In this document: positions 42,943 through 50,074 of the stretch, piece by piece
How the letters are laid out: each line of letters begins with the position of its first letter
How positions within the stretch are numbered: position 1 is the first letter of the stretch
From: JBDTSW01 sp963758845
GTDB lineage: Bacteria; Actinomycetota; Thermoleophilia; Solirubrobacterales; 70-9
Reading direction: 5' to 3'
Assembly: GCA_963758845.1 (NCBI GenBank)
Contig: CAVWWX010000002.1
Coordinates: 1,612,001-1,676,000 of the forward strand
DNA length: 64,000 nt
Program-made: the position numbers and the translations under genes
The notes under the pieces: generated by a model
Database searches by the model: none
The model's input: only the letters and a program-made list of their open reading frames with translations
Told to the model about the DNA's origin: nothing

Positions 42943-42954
42943 CGGGGCTCGGGC

Positions 42955-42960
42955 TACAAT
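42955..42960 (+). promoter_or_regulatory. -10 box TACAAT of the riboflavin operon
   Basis: TACAAT is a near-consensus -10. The transcript would start near 42967 and have a leader of about 42 nt, unlike most genes in this window. No convincing -35 is visible. The leader is far too short for an FMN riboswitch. Confidence 0.55.
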
Positions 42961-42972
42961 CGCCACATAGTC

Positions 42973-42992
42973 CTGACTGACTAGTCAATCAG
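42973..42992 (+). promoter_or_regulatory. 20-bp operator-like palindrome before ribD
   Basis: CTGACTGACT / AGTCAATCAG is an inverted repeat with one mismatch in ten and no spacer; its core TGACTAGTCA is perfect. It spans about +6 to +25 of the predicted transcript. The lack of a loop favours a DNA-binding dimer (TetR-like sites look similar) over an RNA hairpin. Confidence 0.55.
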
Positions 42993-43008
42993 TATGCAGG
43001 AGGCCCGC

Positions 43009-44113
43009 GTGCCACCCAGGAGCCAACCCGCCACCGAGACGGAAGCAGCGCACCTTCGTCGCGCGCGGGAGCTCGCCCGGGGCGGCAGCGGAGCGGTCGC
43101 CCCGAACCCTCTGGTCGGCGCCGTGGTGGTGCGCGACGGCGAGGTGATCGGTGAGGGGTTCCACGCTCGGCTTGGGGGGGCACACGCCGAGGTCGCCGCG
43201 CTCGCGGACTGCCGCGCGCGCGGCCACGATCCCCGGGGCGCCGAGATGTTCGTCACGCTCGAGCCCTGCGCGCACCATGGGCGCCAGCCTCCGTGCACCG
43301 ACGCGATCGCCGCCGCCGGCCTCTCGCGGGTGGTCATCGGCGCCGACGACCCCACCGAGAAGGCGTCGGGCCGCGGCCCGGGGATCCTCCGCGACGAGGG
43401 CATCGCGGTGGAGTTCGCCGGAGGCCCGGAGGCGGCCGCGTGCCGCCTGCTCGACCAGGGATTCCGCAAGCACGCCCGCACCGGGCTGCCGCTGGTGATC
43501 CACAAGGCGGCGACGGCGCTCGACGGGGCCACCGGCGTCCCCGCCGGCGAGGGGCCCTGGATCTCGGGGCCGGAGAGCCGCGAGCTGGTCCACCGCTGGC
43601 GGGCAGAGTCGGCCGCCATTGCCGTCGGCATCGGCACCGCTCTGGCCGATGACCCGCTGCTGACCGCGCGCGACGTCGGCGCCAAGCGCCAGCCTCTGCG
43701 CGTCGTCTTCGACCGGGCGGCGCGGCTGCCGCTGGACTCGCAGCTCGCCACGACCACGGTCCTCGCCCCGGTGCTCGTCGTCTGCGACCCCGCCGCGGCG
43801 CCCGACCGCGTCCGCGGCTTGGAGGCGCGGGGCATTGATGTCGCGCCGGCGCGCAGCCTGCGCGATGCGCTGGCCGAGCTTGGCCGGCGCGGGGTCAACT
43901 CGCTGTTCCTCGAGGGCGGCGCGACGCTGGCCGGGGCGTTCATGGGCGCGGGCGAGGTCGACGAGCTGCGGCTGTTCGTCGCGCCCGTGCTGCTGGGAGG
44001 GCGAGCGGCGGCTCTACGCCGGGCTCGGAGAGGAGACCGTCGTGCCCCTCGCGGTCGAGACCGAGGCGTGCGGCGCCGACCTCCTGTTCCGCGCGAGGCT
44101 GCGGGAGTGGTGA
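43009..44113 (+). CDS. ribD: Riboflavin biosynthesis deaminase/reductase RibD (one frameshift)
   Basis: RibD deaminates and reduces the pyrimidine intermediate of riboflavin synthesis. I choose GTG 43009 because AGGAGG lies at 42998-43003, 5 nt upstream; an ATG at 42994 overlaps that ribosome site. The deaminase domain has GAHAEVAALADC and TLEPCAHHGRQPPC (zinc site). The reductase domain starts near KAATALDGATG and includes ALADDPLLTARDV and FLEGGATLAGAF. Near 43998 an extra G breaks the frame; the correct continuation GERRLYAGLGEETVVPL ends at 44113. Total length is about 367 residues. Confidence 0.93.
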
Positions 44114-44117
44114 GGCC

Positions 44118-44723
44118 GTGTTCACCGGGATAGTCCGCGAGGTCGGCGAGGTCGCCGCGATCGAGCGCTCGGACGCGGGGGCCCGGCTGCGGATCCGCGC
44201 CGGGTTCGCCCGCGAGCTCGAGCCGGGCGACTCCGTGTCCGTGGCGGGCGCGTGCCTGACCGTGGCCGAGCTCGACGCCGGGGCGTTCGCCGCCGACGTC
44301 ATGAACCAGACGCTGTCGCTCACCACCCTGGGCGAGCTGACCCCGCAGAGCGCCGTGAACCTCGAGCCGGCCCTCCGCGCCGGCCAGAGCCTGGGCGGCC
44401 ATCTCGTGCAGGGCCACGTCGACGGGACGGGCGAGGTCACGGACGTCACCGCCGACGGGATCGCCCGTCGCGTCGTCGTGCGGGTTCCGGGCGAGCTGCG
44501 CCGGTACGTGATCGAGCACGGCTCGATCGCGCTCGACGGGGTCAGCCTGACCGTGGCCCGACTCGTCGAGGACGGGCTGGAGGTATCGCTGATCCCGGAG
44601 ACGCTGGAACGAACGACGCTCGGCGCGGCGACCGAGGGCGGGCGCCTGAACGTCGAGGTGGACCAGATCGCTCGCTACGTCGAGCGCCTCCTGCCAAGCT
44701 TAGGAAAGGAAGCGAATGACTGA
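44118..44723 (+). CDS. ribE: Riboflavin synthase alpha chain
   Basis: The enzyme dismutates two lumazines to riboflavin. It has 201 residues from GTG 44118 with the typical start MFTGIVREVGEV, two lumazine-binding barrels (VSVAGACLTVAELD and ALDGVSLTVARLVEDG), GQSLGGHLVQGHVDGTGEV and IPETLERTTLG. It overlaps ribBA by 8 nt. Confidence 0.96.
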   Translation: MFTGIVREVGEVAAIERSDAGARLRIRAGFARELEPGDSVSVAGACLTVAELDAGAFAADVMNQTLSLTTLGELTPQSAVNLEPALRAGQSLGGHLVQGHVDGTGEVTDVTADGIARRVVVRVPGELRRYVIEHGSIALDGVSLTVARLVEDGLEVSLIPETLERTTLGAATEGGRLNVEVDQIARYVERLLPSLGKEAND

Positions 44724-46059
44724 GCAGGCCGAGCAGACCAAGACGCACTTCGCGTCGATCGAGGAAGCGATCGATGACATTCGCCGGGGGCGGATGGTCG
44801 TCGTCTGCGACGACGAGACGCGCGAGAACGAGGGCGACCTGACGATGGCGGCGCAGTTCGCGACGCCCGAGGCGATCAACTTCATGGCGAAGGAGGCGCG
44901 CGGGCTGATCTGCCTGGCGCTCACGCCTGACCGCTGCGACCAGCTTGGCCTGGACCTGATGGCCGCCAAGAACGAGTCGCCGTTCCAGACGGCCTTCACG
45001 ATCTCGGTCGAGGCGCGCGAGGGCGTCACCACCGGGATCAGCGCCGCCGACCGCGCCCGCACGATCCAGGTCGCGGTCGATCCGACCTCGGGCCCCGAGG
45101 ACCTGGTCCAGCCCGGCCACGTGTTCCCCCTGAAGTCGAAGGAGGGCGGAGTTCTCGAGCGCGCCGGCCAGACCGAGGCGGCAGTCGATCTCGCCCGTCT
45201 CGCCGGCGTGATCCCCGCGGGCGTGATCTGCGAGGTGATGAACGAGGACGGGACCATGGCCCGGGTCCCGGACCTGGTCCCGTACTGCGAGCGGCACGAG
45301 CTCAAGATGATCACGGTCGCCGACCTGATCGCCTACCGGCGCCGGCACGAGCGCCTAGTCGAGCGGGTCGTGGCCACCAAGCTGCCGACGGCGTTCGGCG
45401 AGTTCAGCGCGGTCGGCTATCGCTCGCTCGTCGACGACAAGCACCACGTGGCGATGGTCAAGGGGAACGTCTCGGGCAAGGAGGACGTGCTGGTGCGCGT
45501 CCATTCCGAGTGCCTCACCGGCGACGTCTTCCACTCACTTCGCTGCGATTGCGGCGAGCAGCTTGCCGCGGCGCTGGCGATGATCGAGGAGGAGGGCCAG
45601 GGCGTGCTCCTCTACCTCTCCCAGGAGGGACGGGGCATCGGCCTGCTGAACAAGCTGCGCGCCTACCGCCTGCAGGAGGACGGCCTCGACACGGTCGACG
45701 CCAACCTCAAGCTCGGGCTCCCCGCGGACCTGCGCGACTACGGCATCGGCGCCCAGATCCTGGTCGACCTCGGGCTGACGAGCATCCGCATCCTCACCAA
45801 CAACCCGAAGAAGATCCACGGGCTGGAGGGCTACGGCCTGTCGGTGGCCGAGCAGGTCCCGATCCACTCGGTCCCCAACCCCCACAACGAGAGCTACCTG
45901 AACGCGAAGCGGGACAAGATGGGCCACATCCTCCATCACCAGGGACTGCCCCTGGACGAGGAGCTTCTGCACGAGGAGCATCGCCGCGACGTCGAGAAGG
46001 AGGCACTCGGAGAGCCGCCGCCGCATGAAGCGGCCGGTTCCGGGGGAGAGTCGGCCTGA
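44716..46059 (+). CDS. ribBA: Bifunctional DHBP synthase/GTP cyclohydrolase II (RibBA)
   Basis: RibBA supplies both riboflavin precursors. The 447-residue fusion has the RibB domain first (IRRGRMVVVCDDETRENEGDL, GLICLAL, HVFPLKSKEGGVLERAGQTEAAVDL) and the RibA domain from about residue 215, with the zinc-binding HSECLTGDVFHSLRCDCGEQL and LSQEGRGIGLLNKLRAY. The C-terminal 30 residues are acidic and variable. The stop and the ribH start share one base (TGATG). Confidence 0.96.
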   Translation: MTEQAEQTKTHFASIEEAIDDIRRGRMVVVCDDETRENEGDLTMAAQFATPEAINFMAKEARGLICLALTPDRCDQLGLDLMAAKNESPFQTAFTISVEAREGVTTGISAADRARTIQVAVDPTSGPEDLVQPGHVFPLKSKEGGVLERAGQTEAAVDLARLAGVIPAGVICEVMNEDGTMARVPDLVPYCERHELKMITVADLIAYRRRHERLVERVVATKLPTAFGEFSAVGYRSLVDDKHHVAMVKGNVSGKEDVLVRVHSECLTGDVFHSLRCDCGEQLAAALAMIEEEGQGVLLYLSQEGRGIGLLNKLRAYRLQEDGLDTVDANLKLGLPADLRDYGIGAQILVDLGLTSIRILTNNPKKIHGLEGYGLSVAEQVPIHSVPNPHNESYLNAKRDKMGHILHHQGLPLDEELLHEEHRRDVEKEALGEPPPHEAAGSGGESA

Positions 46060-46544
46060 TGGCCGAGGCCCCCGAGCTCGAACTCAGCGACTCAGACCGC
46101 CAGCACCTCGCGCGCAGCGAGTTCGCCCTGGTCGTCGCGACCTTCTACCCCGACTTCGCCGAGCGCCTGTCGAACGGCGCCGTCGAGGCCTTCTCGGAGG
46201 CCGGGGTGAGCCCGGCCTCGGTTCACTCCTATGACGTCCCGGGGGCATTCGAGCTGCCGCTGGCCGCGAAGTACGCCGCCGAGACCGGACGCTTCGCCGG
46301 CGTCGGGTGCCTGGGGGTCGTCATCCGCGGTGAGACCAGCCACTACGACCACGTCTGCGCCCAGGCTGCCAGAGGCATCCAGGAGGTCCAGCTGGCCACC
46401 GGAGTCCCCTGTGCGTTCGGGGTGATCACCGCCGAGAACCGCGACCAGGTCGAGGCGCGGTCGGGGGGCGACAAGCGCGATCAGGGCCGAAACGCCGCCG
46501 TCGCATTGATGCGGATGGCGCTCCTGCGCGAGGCGCTGTCATGA
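46059..46544 (+). CDS. ribH: Lumazine synthase (6,7-dimethyl-8-ribityllumazine synthase)
   Basis: RibH condenses DHBP with the RibD product to lumazine and usually assembles into capsids or pentamers. The 161-residue protein has FALVVATFYPDFAERL, VPGAFELPLAAK, VIRGETSHYDHVC (catalytic histidine region) and GVITAENRDQVEARS. It is the last enzyme gene of the riboflavin operon. A small charged gene overlaps its end by 4 nt. Confidence 0.95.
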   Translation: MAEAPELELSDSDRQHLARSEFALVVATFYPDFAERLSNGAVEAFSEAGVSPASVHSYDVPGAFELPLAAKYAAETGRFAGVGCLGVVIRGETSHYDHVCAQAARGIQEVQLATGVPCAFGVITAENRDQVEARSGGDKRDQGRNAAVALMRMALLREALS

Positions 46545-46750
46545 GCGAGGACGAACGGGTAACCGAGACCCAGGAGCTGAAGCGCCAGCAGGCAGAGCGC
46601 GCTCACGAGGAGAGCGAGCTCGCCGAGTCGTCAGAGCTCGAGCACGAGACCGCGCAGCACGAGCGCCGGGCCCAGCGCTCGGCCTACCTGCGCGACAAGC
46701 TTGCCGAGCGCGAGCGGGCCGAGCGCGACGCGAGCGATTCGGACGGCTGA
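46541..46750 (+). CDS. Small highly charged coiled-coil protein, unknown function
   Basis: The 69-residue product overlaps the ribH stop (ATGA) and is therefore probably co-translated. About half of its residues are Glu, Arg, Lys or Asp, with long helical runs such as ELKRQQAERAHEESELAESS and AYLRDKLAERERAERD. There is no recognised domain. It could be a helical protein that interacts with another protein or RNA; no link to riboflavin is evident. Confidence 0.5.
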   Translation: MSEDERVTETQELKRQQAERAHEESELAESSELEHETAQHERRAQRSAYLRDKLAERERAERDASDSDG

Positions 46751-46765
46751 GCCGCCGGACCTCGC

Positions 46766-46771
46766 TACCAT
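46766..46771 (+). promoter_or_regulatory. -10 box TACCAT before rpmB
   Basis: The hexamer ends 10 nt before ATG 46782. The same GCTACCAT sequence occurs at the other ribosomal protein gene here, rpmF (57287-57294). Confidence 0.5.
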
Positions 46772-46781
46772 CCCGCGTCGC

Positions 46782-46973
46782 ATGGCCAAGGTATGTCACT
46801 CGTGTGGGAAGGGTCCGGCGTTCGGCAACTCGCGCAGCCACTCGATGGTTGCGACCCGCCGCCGGTTCAACCCGAACCTCCAGAAGGTCCGGATCGACGA
46901 GGGCGGACGTCCCCGCCGCGTCTACGTCTGCACGCGCTGCCTGAAGGCCAACCGGGTTACGAAGCACGCCTGA
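46782..46973 (+). CDS. rpmB: 50S ribosomal protein L28
   Basis: L28 is 63 residues from ATG 46782: MAKVCHSCGKGPAFGNSRSH, then ATRRRFNPNLQKVRI and VYVCTRCLKANRV. The two CxxC pairs identify the zinc-binding (C+) form. An in-frame start at 46701 would fall upstream of the -10 box and is rejected. Confidence 0.95.
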   Translation: MAKVCHSCGKGPAFGNSRSHSMVATRRRFNPNLQKVRIDEGGRPRRVYVCTRCLKANRVTKHA

Positions 46974-46979
46974 ATAACT

Positions 46980-47016
46980 CCGACAGCTGCTCCGCTTTCG
47001 CGTCCGCTGCTGTCGG
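46980..47016 (+). terminator. Possible terminator after rpmB
   Basis: CCGACAGC (46980-46987) pairs with GCTGTCGG (47009-47016) across a 21-nt loop, 7 nt after the rpmB stop. No T-run follows, so an intrinsic terminator of the usual type is not assured. Confidence 0.4.
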
Positions 47017-47089
47017 GCGAGGGCCTGTCGCCTTACCCGGGAGGGCTGTAAGCGCGGGACCCGGGACCTCGTCCCTGGCGCTGACGGGT

Positions 47090-47095
47090 GATACT
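47090..47095 (+). promoter_or_regulatory. -10-like GATACT before the DhaL-domain gene
   Basis: GATACT ends 8 nt before ATG 47104. The first T of the TAnnnT pattern is G here. Its location supports ATG 47104 over the TTG at 47095. Confidence 0.35.
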
Positions 47096-47103
47096 TGCGG
47101 CCG

Positions 47104-48783
47104 ATGTCCGATCCCTCTATTGAGCGCTTCTATCGCGTCGTCGCCGTGGCCCATGGCCACCTCGAGGAACGGCGCCAGGAGATCAACGACGCCAACGTCT
47201 TCCCGGTGGCCGACGGTGACACGGGCGACAACATGGCCGGCACGATCAAGGCGGTCCTGGACGCCCTCGAGAACCTGCGGACCAGCTCGCTCGCTTCCGT
47301 CGACCGCAACCTGATCGTCACCACCGTCGCCCACGCGGCGCTGATGGGCGCACGTGGCAACTCGGGCGTGATCCTGAGCCAGATCGTCCGCGGCGCGGCC
47401 GAGGTGCTGACTACCCGCCGCGGCGAGCTGATCGGCCCGGCGCTGGTCCGCGACGCCCTGGGCGACGCGTCGGCCGCCGCCTGGACCTCGGTTGGCGATC
47501 CGCAGGAGGGGACCATGCTGACCCTGATCCGCGAGGTTCACGAGGCGGTTGCGGCGAGGGTCGCCGACATGGAGCAGACCGAGCTGCCCGACGACGCCAC
47601 CGACACCGTGCAGGACGCGATGTTCGCCGAGCTGATGGTCGTCGCGATCGCCTCCGGCCTGACGGCCCTCGAGCGGACCCCTGAGCAGCTCGAGGTGCTG
47701 GCCGAGGCCGAGGTGGTCGACGCGGGCGCCTACGGCCTGATGGTCATCCTCGGCGGCCTCGTTACCGGCTTGGCCGGTGGCGACGGCCCGTCGCCGATCC
47801 CCCACCAGCAGGCGGCCCGGCTGGAGGGCGGGTCGCACTTCGACTCCCGCTACCAGTTCTGCACGAGCTGCATCATCACCGGGCGTGGGCTGGATCCGCG
47901 CAGCATCGTCCCCCGGCTGGAGGAGCTGGGCGACTCGGTCGCCGTCGTCGGCGACGAGACGATGCTGAAGGTCCACGTCCACGCCGACGACCGCGACCGG
48001 GTGCGGCTGATCTGCGAGGAGTACGGGGACATCGACCAGTTCGAGGCGACCGACATGCACGAGCAGGTCTCGGCCCGCCAGACGAGGGCGGAGGCCGCCG
48101 GGGACCGGGGTCAGATCCCCGCAGGAGGCCTGACCCCAGCGGTGCCCGAGACCGCGCGCACCGGAGTCGTCGCGGTGGCCTCGGGCGCCGGCCTGACCAG
48201 GCTCTTCGGCTCGGAGGGGGCGCTCGTGGTGGACGGCGGGTCGACCCTCAACCCCTCGATCGAGGAGATCCTGGCCGGCATCCGCGAGGCGCCCGGCGAC
48301 GAGGTGATCGTGCTGCCGAACTCGCCCAACGTGCTGATGGCGGCGCGCGAGGCGGTGCGCCTGGCCGAGCGGCCCGCCCACGTCGTTTCGTCGGTTGCCC
48401 AGCAGGCGGGCCTGGTGGCGCTGGTCGGCGCCTACGACGCCGACGCTGACGCCGCCGACAACGCCAGCCGGATCGAGGCCGAGCTCGAGGCGATCGCGAC
48501 CGGCCTCGTCGCCGAGGCCGATCGCGACGACGCCGAAGGGCGCTACCGCCGCGGCGACGCGGTCGGGTTCGCGGGCGACGAGCTGGTCGCCTGGGGCGAC
48601 CCGGCCGAGACGCTGCGGGCGGTGACCGCCCGCCTGTCCGCCGGGGCGGAGATCGTCACCGTGATCGAGGGGGGTGACGCCCCCGTCGCGGCGAGCGAGC
48701 TGGAGCTCGGGGTCGACGGGGTCGAGGCCGAGGTCATGGACGGAGGGCAGCCCACGTACTGGTGGCTCCTTGCCGCCCAATGA
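47104..48783 (+). CDS. DhaL/DegV-domain kinase-like protein (FakA/YloV family)
   Basis: The 559-residue protein resembles YloV/FakA, the ATP-binding subunit of fatty acid kinase in Firmicutes. The N-terminal DhaL (DAK2) domain has INDANVFPVADGDTGDNMAGT, ARGNSGVILSQIVRGAAEVL and VVDAGAYGLMVIL. The middle part (FCTSCIITGRGLDP, LKVHVHADD) and C-terminal DegV-like part (VVDGGSTLNPSIEEILAGI, VLPNSPNV) follow. It precedes recG in many genomes, and does so here with two genes in between. Its substrate in Actinomycetota is uncertain. Confidence 0.88.
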   Translation: MSDPSIERFYRVVAVAHGHLEERRQEINDANVFPVADGDTGDNMAGTIKAVLDALENLRTSSLASVDRNLIVTTVAHAALMGARGNSGVILSQIVRGAAEVLTTRRGELIGPALVRDALGDASAAAWTSVGDPQEGTMLTLIREVHEAVAARVADMEQTELPDDATDTVQDAMFAELMVVAIASGLTALERTPEQLEVLAEAEVVDAGAYGLMVILGGLVTGLAGGDGPSPIPHQQAARLEGGSHFDSRYQFCTSCIITGRGLDPRSIVPRLEELGDSVAVVGDETMLKVHVHADDRDRVRLICEEYGDIDQFEATDMHEQVSARQTRAEAAGDRGQIPAGGLTPAVPETARTGVVAVASGAGLTRLFGSEGALVVDGGSTLNPSIEEILAGIREAPGDEVIVLPNSPNVLMAAREAVRLAERPAHVVSSVAQQAGLVALVGAYDADADAADNASRIEAELEAIATGLVAEADRDDAEGRYRRGDAVGFAGDELVAWGDPAETLRAVTARLSAGAEIVTVIEGGDAPVAASELELGVDGVEAEVMDGGQPTYWWLLAAQ

Positions 48784-49523
48784 AGCCGGTCCTCTGGCAC
48801 ATACCGGTGTCGCACTACAACGAGAAGGTGCGCTGGGCGCTGGCGTACAAGGGCGTGGACCACGAGCGCAAGGCGCCGCCGCCTCCCTCGCACATGGCCG
48901 TCGCACTGGCCCTGACACGCGGCAAGGCCAAGACCGTCCCGGTGTTGAAGCTGAACGGCGAGATCATCGCCGACTCGACCGCGATCATCGCCGCGCTCGA
49001 GGAGGCGTATCCGGACTCGCCGCTGTATCCGGCCGATCCGGCCGACCGCCGCCGGGCGCTCGAGCTGGAGGACTACTTCGACGAGGAGCTGGGGCCTCAC
49101 ATCCGGCTGCTCGGATGGCACCTGATCACCCGGGACCCCGAGCGGCTCCAGCGGTTCGCCATCGAGAGCGGCCCGAGGCCGTTCGCGATGGCGCCGGGTC
49201 TCGCCGCACGCGGCGCCTCCCTGTTTCTGGGGCTCCGCTACGGCGTCCACGACGACCAGAAGGCCAAGGCGGCCCAGGCGAAGCTGGCGGTCGCGATGGA
49301 TCGGGTCGAGGCCGAGCTGGGCGACGCCGACTACCTGGTGGGCAACTCGTTCACCGTCGCCGACCTCACCGCGGCGTCGCTGTTCTACCCGCTCGTCATG
49401 CCGCCGGAGGGCCCGCAGCAGCTGGCCGATCGAACGCCGGCATGGGAGGAGATCGCCGGTCCGTACCGCGACCGGCGCGGTTACGCGTGGGTGACGGACA
49501 TGTTCGCCCGCCACCGCAAGTAG
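48780..49523 (+). CDS. Glutathione S-transferase-like protein
   Basis: From ATG 48780, overlapping the previous stop, the protein has 247 residues. The N-terminal thioredoxin-like domain (LWHIPVSHYNEKVRWALAYKG, TVPVLKLNGEIIADSTAIIAAL) and the C-terminal helical domain (DYLVGNSFTVADLTAASLFYPL) are typical of GSTs. Actinomycetota generally lack glutathione, so the thiol cofactor and substrate are unknown. It is convergent with the DUF427 gene, whose stop abuts its own. Confidence 0.85.
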   Translation: MKPVLWHIPVSHYNEKVRWALAYKGVDHERKAPPPPSHMAVALALTRGKAKTVPVLKLNGEIIADSTAIIAALEEAYPDSPLYPADPADRRRALELEDYFDEELGPHIRLLGWHLITRDPERLQRFAIESGPRPFAMAPGLAARGASLFLGLRYGVHDDQKAKAAQAKLAVAMDRVEAELGDADYLVGNSFTVADLTAASLFYPLVMPPEGPQQLADRTPAWEEIAGPYRDRRGYAWVTDMFARHRK

Positions 49524-50012
49524 CTACCAGCCGTCGGTGCCCGGGTCGCCCTTGAAGGGGCCCTCGATCTCGGCCGTGATCCAGCCGCCGTAGAAGTCGC
49601 CGGCCTGGGGCGTCACCGGCTCGTCGTCCAGATAGGCGCCGTCGACCCGGCCCGGATAGAACGCGATCCAGTCGCGGATTTCCTCGAAGCCCGGCTTCGG
49701 GTCGCGGTAGGTCCAGGCCGCGCGAGGCCTGACCCGGTCGGCGGCGATGGCATCGAAGTACGAGGCGGTGCCCTTCCACTCGCAGTACGAGCTGCCGTTG
49801 GCAGGCCGCAGGTACTCGGCCGGCACGTCCTCGGGTGGGAGGTACACGGTCGGAGGGCTGGCGGTCTCGAGCACGCGCGCCGCACGCGTCGACTCGGCGA
49901 TGGTCAGGCCGCCGAGCACAACGCGAACCCTCCGGTCCAGGGGCTCGATCCGCGGTGGGCGCGGGTAGTCCCAGACGGACTCACCTGGGCGAGTCGAGGC
50001 TTTCATGTCCAT
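49524..50012 (-). CDS. DUF427 domain protein
   Basis: The 162-residue product begins at ATG 50012 (or 50006). SVWDYPRPPRIEPLDRRVRVVLGGLTIAES, VLETASPPTVYLPPEDV, SSYCEWKGTASYFDAI and AAWTYRDPKPGFEEIRDWIAFYPGRVD are the DUF427 hallmarks; this family forms a small beta-barrel of unknown function. Longer in-frame starts upstream run into the region divergent to recG and look non-conserved. Confidence 0.85.
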   Translation of the reverse strand: MDMKASTRPGESVWDYPRPPRIEPLDRRVRVVLGGLTIAESTRAARVLETASPPTVYLPPEDVPAEYLRPANGSSYCEWKGTASYFDAIAADRVRPRAAWTYRDPKPGFEEIRDWIAFYPGRVDGAYLDDEPVTPQAGDFYGGWITAEIEGPFKGDPGTDGW

Positions 50013-50062
50013 GGATACGCAGTCTCGCGAAGGCCGGTTTCGTTTCCGTTTGGCGGCGTGCG

Positions 50063-50068
50063 TACGCT
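50063..50068 (+). promoter_or_regulatory. -10 box TACGCT before recG
   Basis: The hexamer ends 6 nt before ATG 50075, in the 62-nt gap shared with the divergent DUF427 gene. Confidence 0.4.
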
Positions 50069-50074
50069 TGCGCC

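Noticed and set aside
42943..43008. FMN riboswitch before ribD
   Set aside because: The space between rpe and the ribD start is only 66 nt, the predicted leader about 42 nt, and none of the conserved RFN-element segments are present.
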